From JBCCGL01 sp039029275 (GTDB taxonomy: Bacteria; Pseudomonadota; Gammaproteobacteria; JBCCGL01), in NCBI GenBank assembly GCA_039029275.1, contig JBCCGL010000004.1, positions 186,001 through 250,000 on the forward strand: 64,000 bases of DNA. The letters run 5' to 3'. Position numbers and translations under genes: made by a program. Of this stretch, positions 48,875 through 59,700 are shown one piece after another; position 1 is the first letter of the stretch; each line of letters opens with the position of its first letter. The notes under the pieces were generated by a model, which was given only the letters and a program-made list of their open reading frames with translations, was not told the origin of the DNA and did no database searches.

Positions 48875-51800
48875 ATGGACAAGGTTGTTCCATCAATTCT
48901 AACGCAATATCTCAACCGTCTTTTTTGTTGCAACATTCGTTCTCGAATACGGAATACATTGTTAAACACGGTATTTCTTATCGCGACGGCTGCATCTCAT
49001 CAATCGTTTGCGCAGATTGTCATCAACGAAGTTGATTACGACAATCTGAGCACAGACAACGCGGAATTTATCGAGCTGAAAAACACAGGGAGCGTGGCAA
49101 TTCTACTCGATGGCTACGAAGTTCAACTGGTGAATGGTGGCAGCAGCCCGCCCTCCGCTTACCGTACGTACTCGCTGCCCAGCATTTCACTCTCACCGGA
49201 CGAATACTATGTGATTTGTGCCAATACGGATACGGTCGCAAACTGCGATCTTGACGTAAGCCCCGATTCAAACCTCATTCAAAACGGCGCGCCCGATGCA
49301 ATCGCGCTGTTCGATGGAACAACGCTCGTAGACACCGTCAGTTACGAGGGAGAGACCGCAGACGGCTTTACCGAAGGGGATGCTGTTAGCACGGCAAATT
49401 CCGATGTGAACGCAACGGCGTTTTTATCAGTTTCGCGTACCCCTGACGGCAGTGACACCGATAACAATAGCAACGATTTTGCGCTGGTGTGCCTCACGCC
49501 CGGCGAATCCAACGCATCCGCATCAACGAACTGTGACGCAGATTCAACGCCGCCGGTTATCACACCGTCAGTTGTCGGCACACTTGGCAATAACGACTGG
49601 TACGTCAGCGACATCGAAGTTTCGTTCTCGGTTACAGATTCTGAATCTGCGATAAGCAGCAGTTCTGGCTGCGACACAACAACCGTTAGTGCAGACACCA
49701 GCGGCGTGACATTCACCTGCGACGCAACATCCGACGGAGGCACATCGAGTGAGAGTGTCACGGTTAAGCGCGATGCAACGCCCCCGGATGTGACCATTTC
49801 ATCTCCAAGCAATAGCGCCAACTACGTGCAAGGTGAATCTGTTGCGGCGGGGTGGGTAACCTCAGATGCCACGTCGGGCATTGCGACAGAGTCGGCGACT
49901 AGCGCGAACGGGGATGCCATCGACACGGCCAGCACAGGCACTAAATCCTTTTCCGTTAGCGCCGAAGACAACGCGGGTAACACCACAAGCGTAACGCATA
50001 ACTACTCAGTCGATCCGCCCGGGACTGGCACAGTGACCTTGATCAAAAATGTGATCAACAACAACGGAGGAACGGCCGGGTCGAACGACTTTGGTCTTAG
50101 CATCAACGGCACGACCGTAAACTCTGGCGATAGTTTGGGCTTCGACGATGGCACCTCGGTGGCAATCAACGAAGTGGGTCTTGCTGGTTACACTTTCGTC
50201 GAGATCAGCGGCGATGCTAATTGTCCCGCCGCACTCGGCGGTACGATCACGGTGAGCGCAGGCGATAACATCACCTGCACGATCACCAACGACGATGATG
50301 CACCAATCGACACAACGCCTCCTGCGATTGTCGCCCAGGTTGTGGGTACGCTCGGGGACAATGATTGGTACACCAGCGATCTCACCGTCAGTTGGAGCGT
50401 CACTGATCCACACTCGTCGGTGACCGTCGACAGCGGGTGTTCAACGGAAACTGTGACAGCTGACACCGACGGCATGACTTTTACCTGCCAGGCAAGTTCC
50501 GATGGTGGCACAAGCAGTGATTCAATCACCGTCAAACGCGACACCACCGCACCCGTTCTCACGTTGAACTCACCGCCTGACGGTGCCAGCTACAACCTCG
50601 ACGATACCGTGATTGCCGACTGGAGCGCGACTGACTCAGTGGCAGGGATCGCTTTAGCCACGGGTGATACTGCGAGTGGGGGGAATATCGACACCGCCAG
50701 TACTGGAGGCAAAACCTACACGGTTACGGCGACAGACGATGCGGGTAACAGCAATACCGTGACGCACAATTACACCGTCGTCTCAGCGTCGACCCCCGAA
50801 GCGGACCTGTCGATCAACAAGGTTGACAGTGTCGATCCGGTTCTGCCTGGCAACACACTGGTGTACACAATTACCGTGAACAATGCCGGTCCAGACCTGG
50901 CCGAGAACGTGGTGGTGACCGACACCCTGCCGGCGGGGGTTACGTTTGTGGCGAGCAGCAACTGCATCAACGACCCCACGGGCGTGCCGACCTGCGAGTT
51001 GGGCGACATCACCAGCGGCGGCTCGGCCAGCTACACGATAGAGGTGACGGTGGATGCGAGCACCAGCGGCGTGATCACCAACACGGCGAGCGTGAGCGCC
51101 GATACGACAGACCCGGATACGGGCGACAACAGCACCTCAGAAAACACCACGATCAGCGTGGTGGACATGGCGATGCAACAAATCAGCGCCAGCTCTGACG
51201 ACGCCGAACAACGGGCGAACCGAAAGCCTGTGCTGGTGGGCTCGGATCTGGGCGTGTTGCCCACGCAGATGGTGGGCATGCGCTTTGAGAACCTGATGAT
51301 CCCGGCGGGTCAAATCATCGCCGATGCGTACATTCAGTTTACGGCAGAAGAAGATGACAGCAGCACGACGAGTGCGACGATCTGGGGCGAGAACGTGGAC
51401 GATGCGCAAACCTTTGCGCGAGTGCGCAACGACATGAGTGATCGCCCGCTGACCGCTGCGGATGTGGACTGGACGGTTGCTCCCTGGACGATGGGCGATG
51501 CTGGCGTTGACCAACGCACGCCCAACGTGGCGGCGATCATCCAGGAGATTGTGAACCGCCCGGGCTGGCAGAGCGGCAACGCGATAGCGCTGATGGTGCA
51601 GGGTCACGAGGGCCGCCGCTCGGCGTTCAGCGTCGACAACGACCCGGCCGCAGCGCCCAAACTGGTGGTGAACTTCACCTCGGGCATGTTCACCGTCGTG
51701 ACGCCGGTGATCACTCCGGACAGTGGCAGCTACATTGCCCCGATCGACGTGGACATCACCACCAGCACGCCGGGTGCAACGATCTACTACACCACCGACG

Positions 51801-52492
51801 GCAGCGAACCGACCATGGGCGATACCGCCTGCGGTTGCCCGTTCCCGGTCAGCAGTGACGTGACGATCAAGGCCAAGGCCTTCCTCGATGGCTACAACGA
51901 CAGTGCCACGGTGAGCGAAGACTTCACCTTCAGCGCGCCACCCGCGGGCACGCTGACCCTGGACATCCAGCAGGGGCGGGACGACGTTGAAGAACGCCCC
52001 AACGGCAGAATTACGATGTTCAGCAATGATTTGGAGATGACCACGCTCAGCGGAGCTCAGACGATTGGCTTGCGCTATCAGGACGTGGGCATACCGGCCG
52101 GTGCGACGATCACCTACGCGTATCTGGTGTTCACCGCCAAGGACAGTCACAGTGACGCGACCACGCTGATGATCGACGCCGAAGCGATCGCCGACGCGCC
52201 GATGTTCCAGCGTGGGTCGTCCAACCTGAACAACGTCACCGACCGTGTGACCAGCGGAACCCCGGCGACCTGGAACGTGCCGGCGTGGACGGCCGAAGAC
52301 GGCAGCTTTGCGCAAATCAGCCCTGACCTGACCACGGTAATCCAGTCGGTGATCGACCAGCCCGGATGGGCCAGCGGCAACGCGCTTGCTTTGATCATCA
52401 GCGGCAGCGGACTGCGCTCGGCCTACACCTACGACGGCGATCCGGCCAAGGCGCCGACACTGCATATTGAGTTCAGCGCTTCGCCTCCGTAG
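48875..52492 (+). CDS. Large secreted mosaic protein: LTD, Ig-like repeats, DUF11 and a C-terminal cassette
   Basis: A 1205-aa exported protein; AAGGAG precedes the ATG and a signal peptide ends near SFAQ (residue 46). Domains in order (approximate residues): lamin-tail LTD (47-190, IVINEVDYDN start); two Ig-like pairs opening VVGTLGNNDWY and VVGTLGDNDWY (226-385, 480-640); between them a prealbumin/SpaA-like domain (387-478, LIKNVINNNGGTAG to CTITNDDD); DUF11 (642-765); then a cassette of beta module (765-945), chitobiase C-terminal-like domain with ATIYYTTDGSEPT (945-1025) and a second beta module (1025-1205). No LPXTG, PEP-CTERM or other sorting tail was found. Probably a surface or matrix adhesin-type protein. 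Confidence 0.85.
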   Translation: MDKVVPSILTQYLNRLFCCNIRSRIRNTLLNTVFLIATAASHQSFAQIVINEVDYDNLSTDNAEFIELKNTGSVAILLDGYEVQLVNGGSSPPSAYRTYSLPSISLSPDEYYVICANTDTVANCDLDVSPDSNLIQNGAPDAIALFDGTTLVDTVSYEGETADGFTEGDAVSTANSDVNATAFLSVSRTPDGSDTDNNSNDFALVCLTPGESNASASTNCDADSTPPVITPSVVGTLGNNDWYVSDIEVSFSVTDSESAISSSSGCDTTTVSADTSGVTFTCDATSDGGTSSESVTVKRDATPPDVTISSPSNSANYVQGESVAAGWVTSDATSGIATESATSANGDAIDTASTGTKSFSVSAEDNAGNTTSVTHNYSVDPPGTGTVTLIKNVINNNGGTAGSNDFGLSINGTTVNSGDSLGFDDGTSVAINEVGLAGYTFVEISGDANCPAALGGTITVSAGDNITCTITNDDDAPIDTTPPAIVAQVVGTLGDNDWYTSDLTVSWSVTDPHSSVTVDSGCSTETVTADTDGMTFTCQASSDGGTSSDSITVKRDTTAPVLTLNSPPDGASYNLDDTVIADWSATDSVAGIALATGDTASGGNIDTASTGGKTYTVTATDDAGNSNTVTHNYTVVSASTPEADLSINKVDSVDPVLPGNTLVYTITVNNAGPDLAENVVVTDTLPAGVTFVASSNCINDPTGVPTCELGDITSGGSASYTIEVTVDASTSGVITNTASVSADTTDPDTGDNSTSENTTISVVDMAMQQISASSDDAEQRANRKPVLVGSDLGVLPTQMVGMRFENLMIPAGQIIADAYIQFTAEEDDSSTTSATIWGENVDDAQTFARVRNDMSDRPLTAADVDWTVAPWTMGDAGVDQRTPNVAAIIQEIVNRPGWQSGNAIALMVQGHEGRRSAFSVDNDPAAAPKLVVNFTSGMFTVVTPVITPDSGSYIAPIDVDITTSTPGATIYYTTDGSEPTMGDTACGCPFPVSSDVTIKAKAFLDGYNDSATVSEDFTFSAPPAGTLTLDIQQGRDDVEERPNGRITMFSNDLEMTTLSGAQTIGLRYQDVGIPAGATITYAYLVFTAKDSHSDATTLMIDAEAIADAPMFQRGSSNLNNVTDRVTSGTPATWNVPAWTAEDGSFAQISPDLTTVIQSVIDQPGWASGNALALIISGSGLRSAYTYDGDPAKAPTLHIEFSASPP

Positions 52493-52809
52493 GCGCAGAC
52501 GAATAACTCCAAGGAGCAGGGATCGCTCCGCCCAATCTCCAAAAAAACTAACCCGCCGGTCTGGCGGGTTTTAGTTTAGGCGGTTGAGCAAATCACACAT
52601 GCTAAATTCATTGCAAACGTCGACTCAATGTTCTTATTTGCGCTTTCACTGTTAAGGCATCCCCGGATTCGACTTCAACGGCAAGTTGCAATCCTTTCCC
52701 CCTGGAAATAAAGTGGGAGCATAAGGGATTTAGAACGAACTGCATGCTCGTTCATAAAACTCCAAATAAAGAATAAAACGAATAAACAATAAAAATAGAG
52801 GGTTGGGAA
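52493..52809. other. Intergenic region between the two large secreted-protein genes
   Basis: A 317-bp gap containing a terminator (52551-52575) and, towards its right end, very A/T-rich DNA (about 52740-52800) that probably carries the promoter of the second gene. GAGGG at 52799-52803 is the likely Shine-Dalgarno. No ORF was recognised. Confidence 0.6.
52551..52575 (+). terminator. Terminator of the first secreted-protein gene
   Basis: ACCCGCC, a GGTCT loop and GGCGGGT give a 7-bp stem followed by TTTAGTTT; an A-run precedes it, so it may work on both strands. It begins 59 bp after the stop. Confidence 0.88.
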
Positions 52810-55800
52810 ATGAAATCTGGGTTAAAACGTGTTGCGTGTGCGACCGTCGCCCTCCTGATTTTAGCAGTAAGCTTTCTAAACTCAGCATTGGCAAAGTCAG
52901 GTCGGCAAGACACGCTGACCGGCCAAGCGCTGGAATTGCATTACGCGGTCTCGGCGTCGATGGGGCAGAACCTGCCTCGCTATCACCCGATACGTGATAA
53001 AAATGGCTGGGTTGCCAAGACTGAAACGCAGAAATATTCGACCAGTTTCAACTCCAACGGGTTTGAACTAGTTGCAGGACAACACACGTTTGGGTCGAGC
53101 TTCGCTGGTGTCGGTTACGGAAACGAATTGACGCATCCGCCTGTCACAAATATCCGCCAGTCTGATAATCGCATCGAGTACCAACGTGGCAACCTAACGG
53201 AGTGGTATGTGAACGGCCCGCTTGGTTTGCAACAGGGATTTACTCTGCAGCAACGACCCGTGTTACACGCCGAAACCGGACTTATTACCATCACGCTCCA
53301 GGTTCGCGGCAACTTACATCCAATGGCGCATAGCAACCAGCGCGGCGTCTCGTTAAACACCAAAAGCGGCGACACCGTTCTTACCTACAGCGGTTTGCTC
53401 GCATTTGATGCCAATGGCACTGATCTGCCCGCGCGCATGCTGTGGGACGGTGCGCAACTCACACTTGTGGCGGATGATTCAAACGCCGTCTATCCCATCA
53501 CCATCGACCCCGTCGTACAAAGCGCCTACCTCAAGTCGAGCGACGCCGATGCGCATGACTGGTTTGGCTTTTCAGTCGCAGTCGACGGCGATACAGCGCT
53601 GGTGGGTGCGCTTGGTGACGATAGCGGTGGCTTAAGCGGTGAAGATAATAGCGTATCGAACTCCGGAGCCGTCTACGTGTTTACCCACAGCGACGGGGTA
53701 TGGAGTCAGCAGGCCCTCTTAAAGGCCGACAATGCCGAAACAAACGATAACTTTGGGCGCTCGGTAGCGCTCGATGGTGATACTGCGGTGATCGGGGCGC
53801 TGGGGGAAGATGGCAACGGCGTTAGCGGCGAAGACAATAGCGTACCGAACTCGGGCGCGGTCTATGTGTTCACCCGCAGCGACGGGGCGTGGAGTCAGCA
53901 GGCCTACTTAAAAGCCGACAACGCAGATTCTGACGATCACTTCGGCAGCTCGGTCGCGATTGACGGCGACACGGTCGCCGTCGGAGCGGTTTTTGAAAGC
54001 GGCAACGGTAGCGGCGAGGCAGACAATAGCGCACCCAGAGCCGGCGCGGCCTATATTTTCACTCGCACTGACGGGACGTGGTCCCAACAAGCCTATCTAA
54101 AAGCCGACAATCCAGATTCGAGTGATTTTTTTGGTCTATCGGTTGCGCTCGATGGTGATTCAGCGCTAATTGGTGCCTTGCTGGAAGATAGCGATGGCAG
54201 CGACGGAGCTGACAATAGTGCACCGAATGCCGGCGCGGCCTATGTATTCACCCGTAGCAGCGGGGTGTGGAGCCAGCAGGCCTACTTAAAAGCCGACAAC
54301 ACAGATTCTGACGATCACTTCGGCAGCTCGGTCGCGATTGAGGGCGACACTGCGGTGATCGGCGCCGCTGGCGAGGCCGGCAATGGCAGCAGCGCGACGG
54401 ATAACAGTGCAGCGGGGGCCGGTGCGGCCTACGTCTTCACACGCAGCGAGGGAGTATGGAGCCAGCAGGCCTACCTGAAAGCCGACAATGCAGATGCAAG
54501 CGACTTTTTTGGGATATCGGTCGCGCTGGACGGCGATACCACAGTGATCGGGGCAGCGGGCGAAGCCAGCGACGGCAGCGACGGCAGCGGCGCGACGGAC
54601 AATAGCGTACCAGATACGGGCGCTGCGTATGTCTTCACCCGCAGCGACGGCGCGTGGCACCAACTGGGCTACCTGAAGAGCAACACGGCAGACGCGGCTG
54701 ATGCACTCGGCGCTTCGGTCGCACTCGATGATCAAACCGTCTTGCTGGGCGCTTATCAGGAAGACGGAAACGGCGGTAGTGCAACCGACAACAGCACGAT
54801 TGATGCTGGTGCGGCTTATATGTTTGATTTGAGTCAGGCCACTGAAACTTCGTGTGTGGCTGCCGACGACTTCGCTAGCGCGACAGATTCAACCTGCGCT
54901 GAGGCGGATCCCGCAGACCTTTTAACCGCTGTTCCCGAAAGCTCGACCAACATTCCAAATAACACCGAGACTGACGGCGAATCGAACGCTTGCTCCGGAA
55001 GTCCAAATTCTTCTTTGGGAACTCACGTTGTAGGCGATTGTGTCTCAACCTCCGGCGCTATCACGCTGATCAAAAACGTAATCAACGACGATGGCGGCAC
55101 CGCAGGAGTCGTTGAGTTTGGCCTTAGTATTGGCGGCGACTTAGTTAACTCCGGCGGTAGTTTGAGCTTCGCCGATGGCACAAGTGTCAGTATCAACGAA
55201 ATAGGAACTGAGGGTTATAACTTTGTCAGCATCACCGGGGATGCCAAGTGCCCCGAAGCTTTGGGCGGATTGATAGTGGTGCAATCGGGCGATGACATTG
55301 TCTGCACGATCACCAGCGACGATGATCCAACATGGCAGCAAGGCCGATCACCCAGCGTTGCGACCGGCTACACCGAGATACTACAGATCCAATCTAGCCC
55401 AGACGACGCCGAGCAACCACCGAATAAAAAGGGCGTGCTGATGGGATTCGATTTGGGCCTCATTCCCGAACAGCTCGTCGGTCTTCGCTTTGAAAACGTG
55501 CAGATTCCGGCAGGTCAGGTCATCAGCGAGGCGTATATCCAGTTTACTGCCGAGGAAAGTGGCCACGACACGAGCACGGCGACGATCTGGGGTGAGGATG
55601 CGGACGATGCGCCGGTCTACGCGAGAATTCTCAACAACATCAGTGATCGTCCAATCACGAGCGCGGATGTGGACTGGACGATTGCACCCTGGATGCTGGG
55701 TGATGCCGGTGCAGATCAACGCACACCGAACCTTGCAGAGATTATTCAGGAAATCGTAAATCGTCCAGATTGGCAACGTGGCAATGCAATTGGCTTGATG

Positions 55801-56691
55801 ATTCAGGCGTTCCAGGGGCGACGCACGGCGTGGAGCAGCGACAGCGATCCGACCTCCGCACCAAAACTGGTGGTACACGTCACCTCGGGCGTCCCTACCG
55901 TTGAGGCACCGCGCATCACCCCGGGTAGCGGTAATTATTCGGGTTCTATCGAAGTGGACATTGCAACCTCGACACCGGGCGCGACGATCTATTACACGCA
56001 AGACGGAATTGAGCCCACGATGGGCGATATTGCCTGCGGCTGCCCGATTTCGGTGAGCAAAGACGTCACGATAAAGGCCAAAGCATTCCTTGACGGCTAC
56101 GCGGAGAGTGACACGGTTCGAGCGGATTTTGAGTTCGGCCTGCCAACCCCGGGCACGCTAACCCTGCAAATCCTGCAGGATCGCGACGACGCCGAAGAAC
56201 GACAAAATGGCAGGGTCACTTTATTCAGCAACGATCTGGAGATGACCACGTTAAAAGGAATACAGTCGATTGGATTGCGCTATCAGAACGTCGCTATTCC
56301 AGACGACGCAATGGTTACATACGCGTACCTGATATTCACGGCCAAGGACGGCCACAGCGACACCACCACGCTGATAATTGATGCCGAGGCCAGCGCCAAC
56401 ACGACTGTGTTCCTACGCGGGGATAACAATCTGTTCAACATAACAGATCGACCGATCACTGGCGCAAGCGTTGAGTGGGAGGTGCCCACTTGGCATGCCG
56501 AAGACGGCAGCTTTGCGCAAATCAGTCCTGACCTGACCTCTGTGATCCAGTCGGTGATCGATCAGCCCGGATGGGCCAGCGGCAATGCGCTTGCGCTGAT
56601 CATCAGCGGCAGCGGACTGCGCTCGGCCTACACCTACGACGGCGATCCAGCCAAGGCGCCCACGCTGCACATTGAGTTTGATACACCCTAA
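52810..56691 (+). CDS. Large secreted mosaic protein: FG-GAP repeats plus the same C-terminal cassette
   Basis: A 1293-aa exported protein with a signal peptide ending near ALA (residue 28). After an N-terminal beta-rich domain (30-236), seven FG-GAP repeats of about 63 residues follow (237-676), each with the pattern YLKADN-x6-FGxSVAxDGDT and GAxYVFTRSDG. Then come a prealbumin/SpaA-like domain (748-840, LIKNVINDDGGTAG) and a cassette of beta module (853-1033), chitobiase C-terminal-like domain (ATIYYTQDGIEPT, 1033-1110) and second beta module (1115-1293), homologous to that of the preceding gene. FG-GAP repeats build a propeller-like binding surface, as in integrin alpha chains. No cell-wall or sorting signal was seen. 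Likely an adhesin or polymer-binding surface protein. Confidence 0.87.
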   Translation: MKSGLKRVACATVALLILAVSFLNSALAKSGRQDTLTGQALELHYAVSASMGQNLPRYHPIRDKNGWVAKTETQKYSTSFNSNGFELVAGQHTFGSSFAGVGYGNELTHPPVTNIRQSDNRIEYQRGNLTEWYVNGPLGLQQGFTLQQRPVLHAETGLITITLQVRGNLHPMAHSNQRGVSLNTKSGDTVLTYSGLLAFDANGTDLPARMLWDGAQLTLVADDSNAVYPITIDPVVQSAYLKSSDADAHDWFGFSVAVDGDTALVGALGDDSGGLSGEDNSVSNSGAVYVFTHSDGVWSQQALLKADNAETNDNFGRSVALDGDTAVIGALGEDGNGVSGEDNSVPNSGAVYVFTRSDGAWSQQAYLKADNADSDDHFGSSVAIDGDTVAVGAVFESGNGSGEADNSAPRAGAAYIFTRTDGTWSQQAYLKADNPDSSDFFGLSVALDGDSALIGALLEDSDGSDGADNSAPNAGAAYVFTRSSGVWSQQAYLKADNTDSDDHFGSSVAIEGDTAVIGAAGEAGNGSSATDNSAAGAGAAYVFTRSEGVWSQQAYLKADNADASDFFGISVALDGDTTVIGAAGEASDGSDGSGATDNSVPDTGAAYVFTRSDGAWHQLGYLKSNTADAADALGASVALDDQTVLLGAYQEDGNGGSATDNSTIDAGAAYMFDLSQATETSCVAADDFASATDSTCAEADPADLLTAVPESSTNIPNNTETDGESNACSGSPNSSLGTHVVGDCVSTSGAITLIKNVINDDGGTAGVVEFGLSIGGDLVNSGGSLSFADGTSVSINEIGTEGYNFVSITGDAKCPEALGGLIVVQSGDDIVCTITSDDDPTWQQGRSPSVATGYTEILQIQSSPDDAEQPPNKKGVLMGFDLGLIPEQLVGLRFENVQIPAGQVISEAYIQFTAEESGHDTSTATIWGEDADDAPVYARILNNISDRPITSADVDWTIAPWMLGDAGADQRTPNLAEIIQEIVNRPDWQRGNAIGLMIQAFQGRRTAWSSDSDPTSAPKLVVHVTSGVPTVEAPRITPGSGNYSGSIEVDIATSTPGATIYYTQDGIEPTMGDIACGCPISVSKDVTIKAKAFLDGYAESDTVRADFEFGLPTPGTLTLQILQDRDDAEERQNGRVTLFSNDLEMTTLKGIQSIGLRYQNVAIPDDAMVTYAYLIFTAKDGHSDTTTLIIDAEASANTTVFLRGDNNLFNITDRPITGASVEWEVPTWHAEDGSFAQISPDLTSVIQSVIDQPGWASGNALALIISGSGLRSAYTYDGDPAKAPTLHIEFDTP
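53518..54837 (+). repeat. Tandem FG-GAP coding repeat, seven copies of about 189 bp
   Basis: Seven in-frame copies of a 63-codon unit (the sixth slightly longer). Copies 2 to 6 are very similar in DNA, for example the recurring CAGCAGGCCTACTTAAAAGC at unit boundaries, so copy number may vary between strains by recombination. The first and last copies are most diverged. Confidence 0.85.
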
Positions 56692-56722
56692 GCAATATCA
56701 GCTTAAGCGATAAAGAAGAAAG

Positions 56723-56745
56723 CCCACCAATCTGGCGGGTTTTTT
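56723..56745 (+). terminator. Terminator of the second secreted-protein gene
   Basis: CCCACCA, ATC loop and TGGCGGG form a stem with one A-C mismatch, followed by seven T. It lies 31 bp after the stop and 8 bp before the convergent AddA stop, so it may serve both transcripts. Confidence 0.78.
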
Positions 56746-56752
56746 GTGCTCA

Positions 56753-59700
56753 CTAATCCGTACTAAAAGACCACTCGCGCCACTCCTGATGCACGGGAAA
56801 ATACAAGCCTAAACGGATTGGCCGATTTTCGACCATACCTACCAATTCCGCATAGCCTTCAAGCTGCGAGCGATAACGCACCTGCTCATTGTCAATAAAT
56901 TCTTGCAGTGCCCCTCCCGCGTGTTCACCGGTTTTATAATCAACAATCCAGCGCGTGCCGATTTCATCGACAAAACTGCGATCAATCACACGGTGCACGA
57001 CCACGCCCTTCGCATCCAAGCCGCTTAACGCCCACTCCGAAAAACTTTGCTCATGCGCACCGAGCAACCAGCGTCCGCGCTTGTCGCGCAGCGTGTTTTT
57101 AAGGCACGTTTGAACGCGCGCGATAGAATTTTCGATGCTTTCCTGCGGCAATCCTCGCTCACTGAGTAGAGTTTTTATTTGCGTTTTACTTTCATCAATT
57201 CGGCGCTCACCCCACAGATGAAGTCCGTCGTCGGCAATACGCTTTAGAAAAGCGTGTACGACGGTGCCCACGTCGCGGGCATTTTCACTGGCCCAGTTAA
57301 ACTCGGGTCGTGCTATTTCATCTGTTGCAATATCGACGCTTGTATCGTTGCTTGCTGAAAGTTGTAACGACGACGCTGGCGACGGCGGCACCCAACCCGC
57401 GGGCACGCGCCGCAACGGTGGATTTAGTGGTTTTGAATCGTGCGCTTGATCACCGGTTTGCCCCTCTTGCAAGGAATCAGGATCAAAATTGTGTGCGACA
57501 ACCGGCCATATCAACTCAAGCAGCGAACCTTTTTGTGGCTTCACGGACTCTTTGTTTGCGTCGACATGTCCCAGCAAGTGCAGGTTTTCTTTTGCGCGAG
57601 TTGCGGCAACATATAGCAGTCGCTTTCGTTCGTTGTCATCCTTTTTTCGATCGGACGATTTCAGCAGTTTGTACACGCTGTCTGCTTCATTCTCGTCCGG
57701 CATTTTGTTCATTGCTAACAGGCATTCGCCCGACTGCGTTTGCCACCAGCGCACCAGCTTTGATTCGTTACCGGCCGTTCGTCGACCCATGTTTGGAATG
57801 ATGACGGTGTCGAACTCCAGACCTTTAGCTTTGTGAATCGTCATTAACTGCACCCGGCAATTGGGGCTGTCGACATTCGACAACGTGCTGACGCCAAGTT
57901 GTTTTTCGAAATCAGCAAGCGATGAGGTTGCCCCAGGCACTTCGAAAATCCGTAGCTGCTCAAAAAATGCATCTGCGGCCAATATATCCTGGGCGTTAAG
58001 TTCGCATGAGGCGCCACCGAGTGAGACCCACGCAGAACGAATCAGCTGCGACCATTTGACACGACCGGCACTACTGATTTTATCTGCGAGGCAGTCCTGG
58101 ACGCGTTGCAAACGTTGGGCACCGTCCTGGTTTAAGGTGAGTGGCGCGTTCGCGTTCAAACTCCACGCGGATAAGCTTTGCTCCGCTTGCACTGCGTCGT
58201 TGCTAAGGCGCAGAAGATCTTCCAGCAGCAACCCACACCAAGGGGCACGCAACACTGACAGCCAGGCGATGTCGTCCTTCGGATGCCACAAGGCACGCAA
58301 GAGCGTGAATAGGTCGCGCACCACTGGTCGGTCGATTAGTTTTTCGATATCCACCGCCTGGTAGTCGATTCTGTTTTCTCGCAACAAGGGATAGAGTGAC
58401 TCCAGATGCCGACGGCCGCGCACCAGAACTGCGACCGAAGTATTCGGCTCCTTCTCAAGCGCGTCGCGAATGAGTGCAATCACGGTGGCGGATTCAGATT
58501 GCCAATCGCAGTGCGCGTATACTTTCACGCCTGCACCGCTATTTTGTGATTGCGCAGTCGACGCGCTGAATTCAACCGCGCCAGTCATGCTGTTCGCAGG
58601 TTCGGAAAAAACAGATCCAAACGTTGTGTTAACCCAATCAACGATTTGTGTATCGGACCGGAAGTTCTCAGACAACGTTAGCGCTGTGAGCGCGACATCG
58701 CCTATACCGTGCTCTAGGGCGCGCAAAAACAATCCAACTTCCGCCTGCCGGAAACGGTAAATGGACTGCATCGGGTCGCCCACCAGAAACAAGGTGCGGC
58801 CATCGTCCGCCTGCCATCCACGCACCAGTCTTCGCAATAAATCAAACTGACTGACCGACGTATCCTGAAATTCGTCAATCATTAAGTGCGATATTCGATA
58901 ATCCAGCGACAAGGCGAGATCGCTGGGTGACTCTTCGTCGCCCAGTGCCTGCAATGCGCGCAATGTCAACTCGCTGTGGTCGACCTGACCGCGCTCGGCA
59001 AAGACCAGCTGCAATTGCGCACTCGCCAGTATTAACACACGACAGAGAGCTTTTAACGCCCGCCAGCGCTCCGCATCCATTGATTCATTCGGAAGCGCCC
59101 GAATTTCAACCAGATTACTGATGAAACCATCAGCGCCTTCGAGTGCTTCCAGTAGTGTTTTGAAAGCGGATTTTTTTGGCGCAGCCTCAGCTCCTGCAGG
59201 AAAGCCAATTCGGGCATTAACACCACCGGGGCTGCGTATTGTGTCGTCACTTTTGACCAGCAGCTCAGCAATTGCCTGCCAGATTCGCAGGCACTCCCAC
59301 TGCGCTCCCGGAAGTTCAATCATGTCTATCAAATTGACAATTTTAGACAGCGAATTATTTTGCTTGAGTTGATCCGCGGCAAAACGCGCGAGTGGCGGTA
59401 GTTCACGCAATACATCGGGTATCGCGGCGACGAGGTTTTCCAACCGGGATTCAACGTTTGCCCGCAGCAGCCGATCAAAATGATCGCGAAGCTGAGCATC
59501 CTCGGCGAGAGCCGCTTCGGTAATCATCGGCAACCACTGTTCTCGATTTTTTAGCAACTCCGACAAAGACTCGGCGACCTTGTCAGCGCGGTTGTCAAAA
59601 TAGCGCAATAAAACGCATATCGAATCAAAGTACTCGTCGCGTTCGCGCAGCTGCTCGAGCGTATGCAGCGCCGCCGTGTGATAAAGGGCTTCGGCCGCGT

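Noticed and set aside
51137..52465. 442-codon open frame on the minus strand
   Set aside because: It is antisense to the repetitive, G+C-richer 3' half of the first secreted-protein gene. Its protein is rich in Arg, His and Val without domain features, and the plus-strand frame has recognised domains.
53518..54837. Regularly spaced repeats as a CRISPR-like array
   Set aside because: The period is 189 bp, in frame and coding for FG-GAP blades; there are no short direct repeats with unique spacers.
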